From Triglochin maritima (taxonomy: Eukaryota; Streptophyta; Magnoliopsida; Alismatales; Juncaginaceae), in assembly GCA_963682175.1 (NCBI GenBank), contig OY821782.1:33439741-33503740 (forward strand): a stretch of DNA of 64,000 nt, in the 5' to 3' direction. Below the pieces are notes generated by a model, which searched no databases, was not told the DNA's origin, and saw nothing but the letters and a program-made list of their open reading frames with translations. The position numbers were made by a program, and so were the translations under genes. This document shows, one piece after another, positions 11,599-23,071 of the stretch (within the stretch, counting starts at the first letter, position 1; the number at the start of each line of letters is the position of its first letter).

Positions 11599-12522
11599 TT
11601 AATCTTTGTCTAATTTAGTGCTAGTGCTCATGGGAGTGTTGTGAGGCTTGTTGTCTTCAAGACCAAAGCGTTTTAAGAGCTCTCTTGTGTACTTTGCTTG
11701 GTGTATGAAGTTCCCGTCTTTAGTTTGCTTAATTTGAAGTCCGAGGAAGAAGTTTAGTTCACCAATTAAGCTCATCTCGAACTCCCCCTGCATAGACTTG
11801 GAAAATTCTTTGCAAAGACGCGGGTTACTTGCACCAAATATTATATCATCAACATAGATTTGTACCACTAGTAAATCATGATCATAAGTTTTAACAAAAA
11901 GAGTGGTATCCACTTTACCCACACAAAAACCTTTGTCGATTAAGAAGTTCTTCAACCGCTCATACCAAGCTCTAGGAGCTTGTTTGAGGCCATAAAGAGT
12001 CTTCTTAAGTTTAAACACATGGTTTGGGTAAGTTTCATTTACAAATCCGGGGGGTTGTGCCACAAAAATTTCTTCATTTATAAAGCCATTTAGGAAAGCA
12101 CTTTTCACATCCATTTGAAATAATTTTATGCCCATGTAAGATGCATATGCTAATAACATGTGAATGACTTCCATTCGAGCGACGGGGGCATAAGTTTCAT
12201 CAAAGCCTATACCCTCCTCTTGGCGATAGCCTTGAGCAACGAGTCTAGATTTGTTCCTAACTACATTCCCATCTTCGTCAAGTTTGTTTCGAAAGATCCA
12301 TCTGGTTCCAATAATCGTTTGGTTGGAAGGTTTTTCAACAAGTTCCCGTACATTATTTCGAACAAATTGATTTAGCGCTTCATGCATAGCCATTAACCAA
12401 AATTCGTCATTACATGCTTGTTCTACTTTCTTAGGTTCTAATGTAGAGATAAATGCATAAGAATCACAAACTACATGTGTTTTAGATCGTGTCGTCACAC
12501 CTTGAGAAACATCTCCAATCAC
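11599..12522 (-). pseudogene. Copia reverse transcriptase domain
   Basis: An open stretch of 307 codons covers most of the copia-type RT (RVT_2 family). Visible motifs in order are NQTIIGTRWIFRNKLDEDG, RLVAQGYRQEEGI, FDETYAPVARME, FQMDVKSAFLNG (first catalytic Asp), LYGLKQAPRAWYERL and YVDDIIFGA (catalytic Asp pair). The domain would copy element RNA into DNA inside a virus-like particle. It is still open, but it is separated by stops or frame changes from integrase upstream (12523-12782) and RNase H downstream, so the polyprotein is not intact. Confidence 0.93.
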
Positions 12523-13492
12523 AAAGTCCTTCGGATGATCCTTTCTATAGGTTCAATCCTTAGGAAGATCCTCCACGTCCTCTTGTGGAGAACTTGGAGG
12601 CTCTTGATGAGACTCAAGAGGAACAACTTGTGATGATACATGTCTAATTATATCCATGCAATCATCATCAAGAGAGGAGATATCTACACAAGCTAACTCG
12701 TCAAAGTTAACGTGTAGAGATTCCTCAACACAACTTGTTCGTTTATTGTAGATTATATATGCTTTACTCCTATCGGAATACCCTAAAAAGATTGCTCATC
12801 AGATTTTGCATCAAATTTATCCAAGTTGTCTTTAGTATTGAGGACAAAATATTTTGAGCCAAAAGCTTTAAAATATGAGATTTTAGGAGTCCGGTCATGC
12901 CAAAGTTCAAACGGAGTTTTCTTTAAAATAGGTCTAATGAGAACACGATTCAAAACATAGCAAGAAGTATTAACGGCTTCGCACCAAAAATATTTTGGAA
13001 GCCCTTTTTCCACAAGCATGATTCTTGCCATTTCTTGAAGAGTTCTATTTTTCCTCTCAATTACCCCATTTTGTTGAGGAGTGCGAGGAAACGAGAAGTT
13101 ATGCTCAATTCCATATTTTTCACAAAACTTTTGAAGGATTTATTTTCAAATTCTCCTCCTTGATCACTACGAATAGTGATTATGTTAGATTCTTTTTCTC
13201 TTTGAACACGTTTGCAAAAACTTTTAAATCTTTCAAAGGCTTCATACTTGTTAGCTTAAAACAAAACCCAAGTGAATCTCGAAAAGTCGTCAACAATCAC
13301 AAATGCATATTTTTTCCCTCCTAAACTTACGGTCCTTGAGGGTCCAAAAAGATCTAAGTGTAAAAGCTCAAGGGGTTTTGAAGTTGGCACCACATTTAGA
13401 GATTTAAAAGAAGATTTGAATTGTTTTCCAAATTGGCATGCATCACAAAGTTTATCCTTTTTGAAATCATTTTTTGGTAGTCCTCTAACCAA
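12523..13492 (-). pseudogene. Copia integrase, frame-broken
   Basis: Integrase pieces lie in several frames: CDACQFGKQ (end of the zinc-binding domain), LLHLDLFGPSR and FVIVDDFSRFTWV (the two catalytic Asp residues), then NGVIERKNRTLQEMARIML with the third catalytic residue (Glu) near 13060. KYFWCEAVNTSCYVLNR and PFELWHDRTPKISYFKAFG follow. In a working element this enzyme joins the cDNA to the host chromosome. Several frameshifts disable it. The stretch 12523-12782 holds the weakly conserved linker to RT and an in-frame stop. Confidence 0.85.
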
Positions 13493-13960
13493 TTCAAGTT
13501 TGGATTTTTATGCAATTGTGACATACTAATATGTCCCATGCGGTTGTGCCATAACCAAGCTTCATCATGTGAGGCAACTAAGCATGTTTCAACACTTAGG
13601 TTTCTAAGATTATCAACATGCACAATGTAGATGTTATTTGATCTATATCCATTAAAAACAATTTTCATGTCATTTTTAGAGATGATATGGCAAGTGTGTT
13701 TATCAAATACAACTAGAAAATTCTTATCGGTTAATTGACTAACACTAAGCAAGCTATGTTTTAACCCATCTACTAATAAAACATTTTCAATGTTAGTAGT
13801 AGAATTACCAACATTGCCGATGCCGACAATGTGTCATTTAGCATTATCTGCAAATGTGACGGTTCCTCCCTTCTTAGGGTTTAAGTTTGATAGAACTTGG
13901 GAGTCTCCCGTCTTATGCCTCGAGCACCCGCTATCGAGAATCCACTTCCCCTTTCTCCTT
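13396..13960 (-). pseudogene. Copia protease and GAG-pre-integrase domain
   Basis: The aspartic protease motif WILDSGCSRHKTGD reads on the minus strand at about 13915-13955. The following frame contains SLLSVSQLTDKNF and WLWHNRMGHIS, the last being the His-containing start of the integrase zinc domain (GAG_pre-integrs). Protease would cut the Gag-Pol polyprotein. Frame changes near 13750 and 13480 break the product. Confidence 0.87.
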
Positions 13961-15698
13961 GCTTTTATCTACAAGCAAAGAAACAAGTGAAGATTTTGGT
14001 ACCCAAATTTGTTTGGGTCCTTGAGGGTTAGCTTTTGGTACCCAAACTTGAGTAGTCTTAGGTACCCAAACATTTGAATAATTGGTTTTCTTAACAAGAG
14101 AGTTATTCATTTTAACAAAGTAGGAAGTAAGTTTCTTTTGTTTACCTCCCTTATAGCCTAGACCAAGTTTTGTTAGAGATTGAGTTTGTGTTCCAAGAAG
14201 CATGTCAAGCATCTTTCTACCTAAGGTGAATTTCTCTAAGTCTTTCGTGAGTTGCATATTCTTGGCAATGAGATCTTCATTTAGATGATTATCTTTTGTA
14301 GATTTCAGAATTGTGATCTCATCATATAGAGTCTCGATTTCTTTGGTTAGCATATCACATTTGATAGATTGATCTAGATTTGCTTTTCTAGCTAATTTGT
14401 TTTTATGACCAATCATTTCATAATGTTAGGCAAGTTCATGAAACGCATCTAACAAATCATCATAAGGAGGTGTGTCGTTTAGGGATACCTCATCGTCGTC
14501 GATCTCCACCACGTAAGGTTGATCACTCATCTTTGGTGATGGAGGAGGGCTCGAGTCGGAATCAACATTAGATGCCATGAAACACATGTGTGCTTCTTCT
14601 TCTTGAGAGTACTTGGAGTTGGAGTCCTTTGATGAACTTGAGTCATCCCAAGTAGCTTTGAGAGCCTTTTTCCCATCCTTTTCGTGACGATCCCTTCTCT
14701 TGTAATCATCACGTCTTTAGGCCTCTCTTCCTTTTCTTTTCGGGGTGGCCTTTCATCTCTATCTCTTCTTGGTCTCTCATCCCTTTTTCTTCTAGGAGGA
14801 TATTTCCTTTCTTCTCTTTGTTCATGATCCCTCGGCTTAAGCAATGGGCAATCCTTCTTCATGTGGCCGGTTTTGTTGCACTCATAGCAAGTGAATGTCC
14901 GAGAGGATTCTCCTCTTCCTTTTGCAAATTTTCTCTTGGAGAGGAACTTCTTGAAGTTGTGGGTTAGGAAAGCAACATCTTCATCGGTGTCCTCATCTTC
15001 GATTGCATCTGAATCTGAGGTTGCTTTTAAAGGAATTTGTTTTTCTATCCACTTATATCCTTCCCGTTCCTTCTCCTTCTCTCTTCTCTCTTCCATTTGG
15101 ATCTCATAAGCCACGAGTCTTCCAATGAGATCCTCCATCTTCAACATTGAGAGATCTTTGGCTTCTTCAATAGCCGTAGTCTTTTTCTCCCAATCCAAAG
15201 TTAAGGACCTTAGAAACTTTCGTACCCTATCACTTTCAACCACAACCTTACCAAGGTTCTTCAAAGAGTTAGTAATAAGAGTAAAGCGAGTATGCATCTC
15301 CCTAATGGATTCATTCGGTTTCATAGTAAACATTTCATACTTTTGCATAAATGAATCTATTCTAGTTTCCTTAACGGATGATCAACCTTCAAAGTGACTT
15401 TCTAACAATGCCAAGCTTCAAATGCGGAATCACATGCATTAATTCTACTATATTATTCTTCGGTCAAACCACACATAATTATGTTCATGAGTTTAGCATT
15501 CATTTGAATCATGGCTAATTCATCATCATCCATACGTTCTAATGGTTTGTTTTGAGTATATAGTATTTGAAAGAACACCCATAATTTAACATCATAAGAT
15601 TGTATGAACGTGGTCATTCGTTTCTTCTAATAGGCATAGTTTGTTCCATCAAACAAAAGAGGTCTTCCGGTGTGAAATCCCTCTCTTTGTTGGGCCAT
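13961..15698 (-). pseudogene. Copia gag with zinc knuckle, frame-broken
   Basis: A start codon at 15698-15696 opens a product beginning MAQQREGFHTGRPLLFDG, the usual start of Sirevirus-like copia gag. At least three stops or shifts lie between there and 15349. The frame 15348-14527 contains TRFTLITNSLKNLGK, an AIEEAKDLS tract and the CCHC zinc knuckle CYECNKTGHMKKDC near 14850-14892, followed by an Arg/Glu/Asp-rich tail. The frame 14416-13931 is a predicted coiled coil followed by repeated WVPK motifs. Gag would form the particle and bind RNA. It is inactive as it stands. Confidence 0.87.
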
Positions 15699-15735
15699 TG
15701 CTACAAATGTGAATTTGTCTAAATGCAATTAACAA

Positions 15736-15748
15736 GGCTCTGATACCA
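15736..15748 (-). promoter_or_regulatory. Copia primer-binding site (tRNA-iMet type)
   Basis: On the minus strand it reads TGGTATCAGAGCC, complementary to the 3' end of plant initiator tRNA-Met. It begins two bases inside the 5' LTR end at 15751. It fixes both the orientation and the LTR boundary. Confidence 0.92.
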
Positions 15749-15750
15749 AA

Positions 15751-17507
15751 TGTAGGATCTACTAGCCCCTAAACTTAGTCTAAGGGGGGGGGTGAATAGA
15801 CTAATTACGGTTTTTAAGATAACTATGCCAAATTAAAAGATAAGACAATAATATTAAAGAGAGAACAAACAAACCACTACTCCAGATGTATAGAAGTTTG
15901 GATCCAACCACTGGATCCTAGTCCTCTCTTACGAATTGCTCTTACTCGAGCAACTTCGCGTCCTCCACTAATCCGTTCTCCGTTGCGGGCCGAGATCACG
16001 CCTTTACACCACAAGCTTTGCGAACACCCTCGCCTAGCTTAGACCACCTTCTCACAATCCGAGAAGAGCTTCACTCCGGAAGCTTATACAACTCTTGAAG
16101 ACTAATACTTCAGCAACTAATCTTGGGCACTTGAAATGAATGATGCAATCTAGTGATGGTGATTTCAAGTGAGAAGATAAGAGCACAAGGGTTTAGAGCA
16201 ATTTGAGAGTAGTAATGAGATGTTGAGCTTAGAGAAAGATTGGTAACTTTGTAAGAGTGTTCTAAGTTCTATTTATAAGCTCTAAACAAGTTCTAGCCGT
16301 TGGGATTGAAGTGATGAAAAAGATGTGCAAGAAAACACAATTCAGAAGTGACAGGACACGTTTCTGGCGACGAACGGTCGACTGGAATTAGGCAGTGCTT
16401 GGTTCGGTCGAGAAGACGCTAACGGTCGATCCAATTTGGCTAGAACTTAAGTGATTGGTCGAACGGTTTGGAATACCAGTTCGACCGAAAATGGACAGTA
16501 GGACAAGATCTGGAAAGGACATAAGTATCGATCGACCGTAAGTAGACTTTCGGTCGACCGGTTGACATGTTTGATTTGAGACACGATAACAACAAGTGTA
16601 ATCGGTCGAACGAGGTGAGTTCGTAGTTCGACAGAAAATGCCCAGTAAGAATGGGACAGGGAAGAATCAAGATGCGGTCGACCGTAATGGGGAATTCGGT
16701 CGACCGGAAGACTAAATCCAAAATAAGGTTAGTTAGGAAAATGTGTATACGACCGTTGGAGTATACGACAAGTATAATGGTCCTATTTAATACAAATACG
16801 GAAAACAATCGGTCGAACAGATATGAAGTTTCGGTCGACCGAAAGTCTCACTAACTTGACACGTGTCGACAAATGATAGGATGAAAGATTTGTATTGGGT
16901 AAACTAATTTCTATAACTCGACAAGGAGGAGACGGTCGAACTGAACAAGTGTTTCGGTCGACCGATATCTAACAGTCAAACAAGATTTGAGGAAACGGTC
17001 GAACAAAATGTATATGTCGGTCGACCTATTTAAGACAGGCAAACCAGATAGAATGCACGGTCAAACGGGTGAAGAATATAGGTCGACCGTGTTGGATAGA
17101 TTTGGTTGCCTGGGAAGGTCTGGTGAAAATCGGTTGAACCAAATGGTTCTACCAGTCGACCGTTTTAGTGCAGTTTTCCTGTTCTTCGACTCTAATGAGT
17201 TTAGATGATTTCCTATTGAAGTCTAGGATATTTGGAAAATAGTGTGAGACTTCTATAGGTATCCTAAGTGATGTGTAATGTAATGAATCATGGATTTCAA
17301 GTGCCTAGTTACATTTGTGGCCTAAATACATGGAATTTAAACCTAGCTACTCTTCAATCTTCATCTTTAATTTAACTCAAACTTGATTCCTCAAACGTTA
17401 GATAACACACATATATGCAAGCAATGATATTTCAATTGATACATGTTTTATTGATATGTTGATTAATCATCAAAACGGATTAACGATTATTAGCCAAAAA
17501 GCCAACA
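15751..17507 (-). repeat. 5' LTR of the copia element (1757 bp)
   Basis: On the minus strand it starts TGTTGGCTTTTTGGC (from 17507) and ends ...GATCCTACA at 15751, next to the primer-binding site. A TATA-like CTATTTATAAG (plus-strand view) sits near 16267-16277. Its U3 side holds the GGTCGACC-pair array at 16376-17161. The same LTR family, split by insertions, recurs at 22687-36679. No 3' LTR partner is left in the window. Confidence 0.9.
16376..17161. repeat. Array of paired GGTCGAAC/GGTCGACC motifs (array 2)
   Basis: Nine pairs can be read with exactly 22 bp from start to start: 16457/16479, 16530/16552, 16604/16626, 16676/16698, 16811/16833, 16934/16956, 16997/17019, 17059/17081 and 17132/17154. 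In plus-strand view the left member is usually GGTCGAAC and the right one GGTCGACC. Successive pairs lie about 62-74 bp apart, with gaps near 16745 and 16870 where degraded copies may sit. The spacer DNA is not conserved. Confidence 0.93.
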
Positions 17508-18220
17508 ACTCTGACTAATTCTTCCACCGCAGTAGCATCGACCGATGGGTAACCTTCACCGACGTAGGAAATTTCAATAACATACTTTAATGTTTCAGGA
17601 AAGATAGGTCGTCAATTGCCCACCAGATCAGCCTCAACTTCCTTCCAAAGATTCGTTCAACAAGGATAATATATTTAAAACATAGTAAAAATAAACCATG
17701 AATCATAATGAAGATCAAATTTATAGAGGTTCAACACGTATCTACCCCATTATAGTCCTCTCCTTAAGCCCCGCTCAACCATTGAGCCCTTCTCAATATT
17801 CCACTATCCAATATCGTTATGTGCCAAGATTAAATATTTACAAGCAAAGCTCACAAACACCCTCACCAGGCTTGTCTCCCCTCTCACAACGGAGAGGTGA
17901 TTAATTTCCATCCAAAAGTCGATTACAACTTTATTGATTCTTGATATGAAAGTTGAGAACCAATCATTCGAACATTTGAGCACTTGGATATGATATGGAG
18001 ATGATAAAAAAGTGGTTAAAATTGAAGTGTACGTAGAGGGTAGAAACTGAGAGCTTGAGTGGTTGAGAGTTCATTGGAATTCAATGTAATAACCACAATT
18101 GCACTGTGTCGGTGGAGTGAGGCAGGTACAGATAGAGTCCCCAAATAATTCGTGTCCTAAATCATGTCCCACAACATAATCAAATGGGGAATGAAAATGG
18201 GAGATGATGAAACTACACTA
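17508..18220. repeat. Degenerate LTR-like sequence
   Basis: No gene is supported. The first 70 bases contain CACCGACG-type words like the CACTA remnants at 4624-5134. From about 17720 the text (ATAGAGGTTCAACACG...CTACC...CTCCTTAAGCCC) resembles the opening part of the copia LTR family at 22687-22960 (ATAGAGGTTCGACC...CTACTTCC). I read it as an old copia LTR piece, with low certainty about its limits. Confidence 0.3.
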
Positions 18221-20309
18221 TGATGAGTCTTAAATTTAATCGCAAGCGTACGGGTCGAACACAAGGAGAGGTTGCAAAATTCAATCGATTATATTTTTTA
18301 ATGAAGCATGAGTAATAATGATGATAGATTCAATGGTGGTTGATATTGTTGGTATTTTTTTTATGAGAAGATTAAGAGATAATGTAAATTTTTTATGAGT
18401 TTTTTCTATAATAAGAATGCAATAAAAAATTACGAGGAGATGAAACACTTAGAAGGTGAAAACATTTACATGGGCATGAATTGGGAAAAGGTGTTGCACA
18501 TTTCATTAAGCACACGAGATTAGGCTTTGTAAGCATAACTTAAAGTAATTAGACTAATCAAATCATCAAACAACAACTAACCTATATCTAATTACAACTT
18601 CACAATTTCTTATAAGCAAAGAAGCAACGATATAATTCAAAGCATAGATTAAGAAACTTACAAGTAACATTAACTTGCCAAATAATATGTTTCCAATTTT
18701 GTTTGAATCACTTGATTTGGATACCGGAAAAGAAATTTATGCACAAATTATCAATGATGTCGATTGTCTGGTTTACAAATATAATCTGTCTTGACACACG
18801 TTTTTCACCTTTGTATCATCGGAATTTGGCAAGTTTTAAGAGAAACAAATACTTTCTCCTTTAAATTTTCTTTCTAACGGATCTTGAATTATCAAATTTA
18901 GTATTTGGATGTTGATGTTATGAATCAAACAAGTGACACGTACTGACAGTCCAGATTTTCCATATCTGAATATTCTTATTTGATATTGATTGCATAATCC
19001 GAATTTACACTTATAATTTGAATATTTTTCTATAATTTACACTTATAATTTCAGCACAATATAGAGCATAAAGATGTGAAGTGAATTTCTTGTATCATGT
19101 CCTTCAACTTTCACTTTATATATCGGATTTTGCATTTAAGTCCTTTCACTTTTAAATATTTTCATAAATTGTATCTATTTTCTTGTAACCTACAAAATGA
19201 AAACAAAACACTCAGCATAGCATTATGCAAAAACAAAAGCAAGATAATAGTGAAGATAAAAATGATAAATTATGATACTTATCACACCACGACTATGAAT
19301 GAAAGACGACTAACTAATCCTTAAACTTAGGAATTAAGAATTGAAGTTATGGAACAAAAACATTAAGAGCCCTAGCAGTGTAAGTGAGTAGTGAGGTGTG
19401 TGTGCAAGTGTTATGCAAATTAATTGAAGCTCATGTATAGTGGTTGTGACATAAACGTAGTACCTACTATAGAAACTTAGTGTAGGTTACATTCAAGTAA
19501 ATGTTAAACCATAAGCATACATATAATAGCAGAATAATGAGAATTTCAAATTCTCAAGCATGCTCAATGTACCTAGTATGGCTATCAAAGCATCAATTAA
19601 TAACATACAACCTAGTTAGTTCATGTAGATATCCATCATTCCATGGATGCACGTACATCAAGCCAAAACCAATCATTAAAATGTAAATCCATGACGAAGT
19701 AAACATACTCAAAAGTAGATTTAAGCAAAAGTTAAGATCCCAGTGTGGTCACTAACTCATAAACACTAACCTAAGCATGATACAACTATAAAACTATCAT
19801 AAAGCACATGAAAATGACAATAAGAGTAGTGTAAACCCATGACACAAAACCATTACATATGTCTACCCTAAGGGAGGATCTACTCTCTAGTCATGGATAA
19901 GAACATGGAAACAAAAAATCACTAAACATGCCAAAAACACAAGTGGAGATCTACTATGTGGTTGAAACTAAAACATACATAGAAAAGAAGCATTCACATG
20001 AAGAAAAATAATTAAAACTTGGATTGATGAAAAACCTTATAAGTTCAATGCTCCATCTACTCCTTATTTTACAACCAAATTGGATAAAAACTAAACCTAA
20101 ACTTGGGTGGAGGTTGAAAGATGAAGAAAGAAGATAAAATCCTATTTATAGATGAATGAGAGCTCTAGATGAGATAGGGATGTGATCGGACAATTGAAAT
20201 TGATTCTACGTAAGTTAATTGCACCCAAAACAATAGACTCAAGCCGTTGCTCGATTTTGAAAATCCAAAAAGAGATACACACCAATGGCAAGTCTGGATA
20301 TGCTATTGG

Positions 20310-21712
20310 CAGTGGCAGATCCATGGGTAGGCACGTGTAGTCATGTGCCCACGCGTGGATTCTATTATTCCTTTAAATAGTATACTTGGTGTCATGTGCC
20401 CATTGGAGAATAAAAACTCATATATTATTACTTCCGGTATTTATTAAGTTCATTTTTAAAACGAAAAGTTCACTGTAATATTATTTCCTAGGGCACTAGA
20501 TTCATTTAAAAACCATTTAAAATAAATAAATAATCACAAAAGCAAGCCCAATAATAAGACAAAGCTCAAAACTGAAGAACATTCCTATTTGTCATTTCCT
20601 ATTCCCAACAACACAAGATGTTATACCATAATCTTCTCTTTCAAGTTTCAACTTTCCAAAGTAGCAGCCTAGCAGCAGGAAACGTGAAGAACAACAAGGA
20701 TCATCCAGATAGGAGAACCAGCCACATCACTAGAGGTGATCATTTTTGTGGGGTTTATTTTACTTTAAAGTTTAGGATATAACATAAATAAGTAACTGAT
20801 ACTGCATTAGTAAATTTCAAATAAATATTTCATGGAGCTTATGGTTTGTTTACTTTTTTGTATTAGTTCAAGTTCGATTTACAAAGTTATAATAATGTCC
20901 AAATGTAGGTCATGGATAAGTTTCTAATAAAAAAATCAAACATCAAGTCCATAGAAGTGGAATCCTCTCAAAAGTGAAGTTGGGTTGAACTGAATGTAAA
21001 TGAATTAGTATCGGATCCTGGACAAAAAAAACAAATATCTAATTTTCATGTGAGTTTGCTAGATCAAGTTCGTAGAGAGTATTTATTTAAGAGGACCAAG
21101 TCGGCCTTTAGATTCTAAATTACTTTGTTGCTTAGCATATTTGGGTTTGAAAAAATCATTTGCGTTTGACAAGCAAATATTACTTAAGCTGGCTAAATTT
21201 TATCCTACAGAATTTTAGCGCTTGATATTATTGTTTTTGGCAACAATTTGAGACTTATGTCCATGATGTCAGATCAAATCTAGACCTTGAGAATTTAAAG
21301 AGCTTAAAAGAACTTGCAGAAAAGATGGTTCGAAGGAAGGAAAAAATTACTTTCCCATTGGTTTTATTTCTTATTACATTAGCTTTGGTGTTACAGGTTG
21401 CAATGACAAGTGTCAAAACCTTTTTCAGCTATGAATATTGTAAAAAATAGATTGCGCAATCGGATTGGAGATGATTGGATCAATGATGCTCTGGTTACGT
21501 ATATTGAAAATGAGATTTTTGACAGGATTGACAATGAAGTTATAGCCAAAAGATTTCAAAGTATGAAAACTCACCAAGGAAAATTGTAACAAGAAAGTAA
21601 GAAGTAATTATTTTTTGAATAATAATAGATTTCAAATATTTATATGCTTGTTTTTATGAAGAATGTATTTTTATTGTGCCCACCCATAGTTTCTCTCTTG
21701 GATCCGCCACTG
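20310..21712 (+). mobile_element. hAT element with perfect 8-bp target duplication
   Basis: The terminal inverted repeats are CAGTGGCAGATCCA (from 20310) and the inverse of TGGATCCGCCACTG (ending at 21712). They are flanked by identical 8-bp duplications GCTATTGG at 20302-20309 and 21713-21720. The end sequence CAGTGGCGGA and the encoded remnant are typical of hAT elements with TTF/ZMYM-type transposases. The element is 1403 bp, so most of the roughly 2-3 kb gene is missing by internal deletion. Confidence 0.94.
21244..21589 (+). pseudogene. hAT transposase C-terminal remnant
   Basis: Two frames, joined by a one-base frameshift near 21425, give the end of a hAT transposase. The first contains LKELAEKMV and FPLVLFLITLALVLQVA, equivalent to the FPLVYQLIELALLLPVAT region. 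The second gives AMNIVKNRLRNRIGDDW and VTYIENEIFD, then a stop at 21587-21589. This is the hAT dimerisation domain (Dimer_Tnp_hAT). The zinc finger and most of the catalytic RNase H-like fold are absent, so no active protein is possible from this copy. Confidence 0.88.
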
Positions 21713-22130
21713 GCTATTGGCGAATCAACCTGCTCTAATCTCACCCAACCGAGTTCAGAGAAATTAAGTCTTTATTTGTGCACGTGGGGTGCACCATGGT
21801 CCAATGCGGCTCACCTGATTGACCTTAATTTCTTGAAAACTCCTCGGCTTCTTGAGTTTGGGAAGAGTTTGAATTAAGAACTTTAGGTTTGCATTAAGAA
21901 CTTTAAGAACATTAGATCTCTTGGGTTTTGTGATTACGTCTCAAGAATTTTCATCTAGGTCCAAAATACTTTCATCTCAGTTCAAAACTCTTGCATTGAA
22001 ATTTTGTTTGACCCCTCATCTTTATTCAACTCTTAGTAATTGAAATACACAAAACAAAATATGAGTAGCACACAAATGGAATTTTATAAAAGATATATAT
22101 GATGAATATGACGAAGAATAGGCTATTAAT

Positions 22131-22475
22131 TAGGTATTAACCTTCACTGAAGACAATTGAAATGTAGTGATTGAAATGCTGACAATAAAAGTTTCATACA
22201 AAACTAACATATTCGCAGAACATATTTTAACTGCATTGTGATAATAAAAACTAATATGGAGTTAGAATCAAACTTAGATCATAAAAACATATATTAATCT
22301 ACATTGTGATAATAACTAGAGTAACTGGTTTTTTTTTGATAATTGATAGGGTTGATATTAATTATTGAGTTGAGATGCATAACTGCATCACACTGAAAAA
22401 ATATTATTACAGGGTGGAGATCAAACTTACGTCTTCACTCCACCTAAGTAGTTTTCTCAAATCCGTTGGGATACA
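22131..22475. other. AT-rich sequence, nothing recognised
   Basis: This short intergenic stretch lies between the LTR-like sequence and the hAT-type element. It includes a T-run near 22329-22337. No ORF, repeat boundary or RNA gene was recognised. Confidence 0.3.
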
Positions 22476-23071
22476 CTTTTGTGTAGGGTCAAAACAGTTT
22501 AACCACCCTAACCGAACCGACGGGTAGGGTCACGGGTTGTAAAAATCATAATCGTTTAATAAATGGGGGAATAAGGGTTGTGAAAATCATAACCGTTTAA
22601 TAAATGGGTGGATAATGTTACATGATTTAACCCGTCCGTTTAACCGTGAAACATAATGAATATATATAATATTTTATTATATATACTGTAGGATCGTTAT
22701 GACTCTGAATTCTAACCACTTTCAAGCTTAATTCTCTTTCTAAACAAGTTATGCAGCAGAATTAAAAAGGTAGAGAAAAGAAAGCAAACCACACAAGTAG
22801 ACAAGGCAAATTTTATAGAGGTTCGACCTCCCGTCTACTTCCTCTTTTGCAAGTTCCACTCGATTCCGCCTACGTCTTCACTATCAATCCCGTTCCGGGC
22901 TGAGATTAAGCCTTTTACACAGCAAGCTAGCTAACAATCTCGCCTAGCTTGGACTCCTCTTCTCACAATTCGAGAAGGAACACTTCGGGCTCTCAGCGAA
23001 GTCTATACTCTTTTGTCTTGGGTTTTCACCAAGACCCTTGCTTCTTTGACAAATAATTTGTGGAGTGGAAC

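Larger units (their letters stand above)
11096..17507 (-). mobile_element. Ty1/copia element, 3'-truncated, minus strand
   Basis: In element order (right to left) it shows the 5' LTR (15751-17507), a tRNA-iMet-type primer-binding site, gag with a zinc knuckle, protease, integrase, reverse transcriptase and RNase H. That is the copia order. Near 11096, within the RNase H region just after the CDNTS motif, it breaks into unrelated CACTA-like sequence, so the end of RNase H, the polypurine tract and the 3' LTR are missing. Frames are interrupted in gag, protease/integrase and between RT and RNase H. The long gag, the coiled-coil spacer and the YVDDIIFGA box suggest the Sirevirus (SIRE/Maximus) lineage; this is from family knowledge, not a search. 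Confidence 0.92.
18221..22130 (-). repeat. Athila-like LTR, minus orientation, split by hAT
   Basis: It begins TGATGAGTCTTAAATTTAAT, then a CGCAAGCGTACGGGTCGAAC block, matching the same position in the LTR at 34492-35722 (CGCAAGTGCACGG...ACGGGTCGAACAC). A minus-strand TATA box (CTATTTATAG in plus view) sits near 20143-20152. Positions 19290-20050 and 21720-22140 match 1-959 and 2800-3231. It is interrupted by the hAT element 20310-21712. No primer site, polypurine tract or coding region adjoins it, so it is probably a solo LTR. The right boundary is uncertain. Confidence 0.5.

Noticed and set aside
11096..17507. Possibility that the GGTCGACC arrays are restriction or cloning artefacts
   Set aside because: The arrays are long, diverged between copies and embedded in natural LTRs with proper termini and target duplications.
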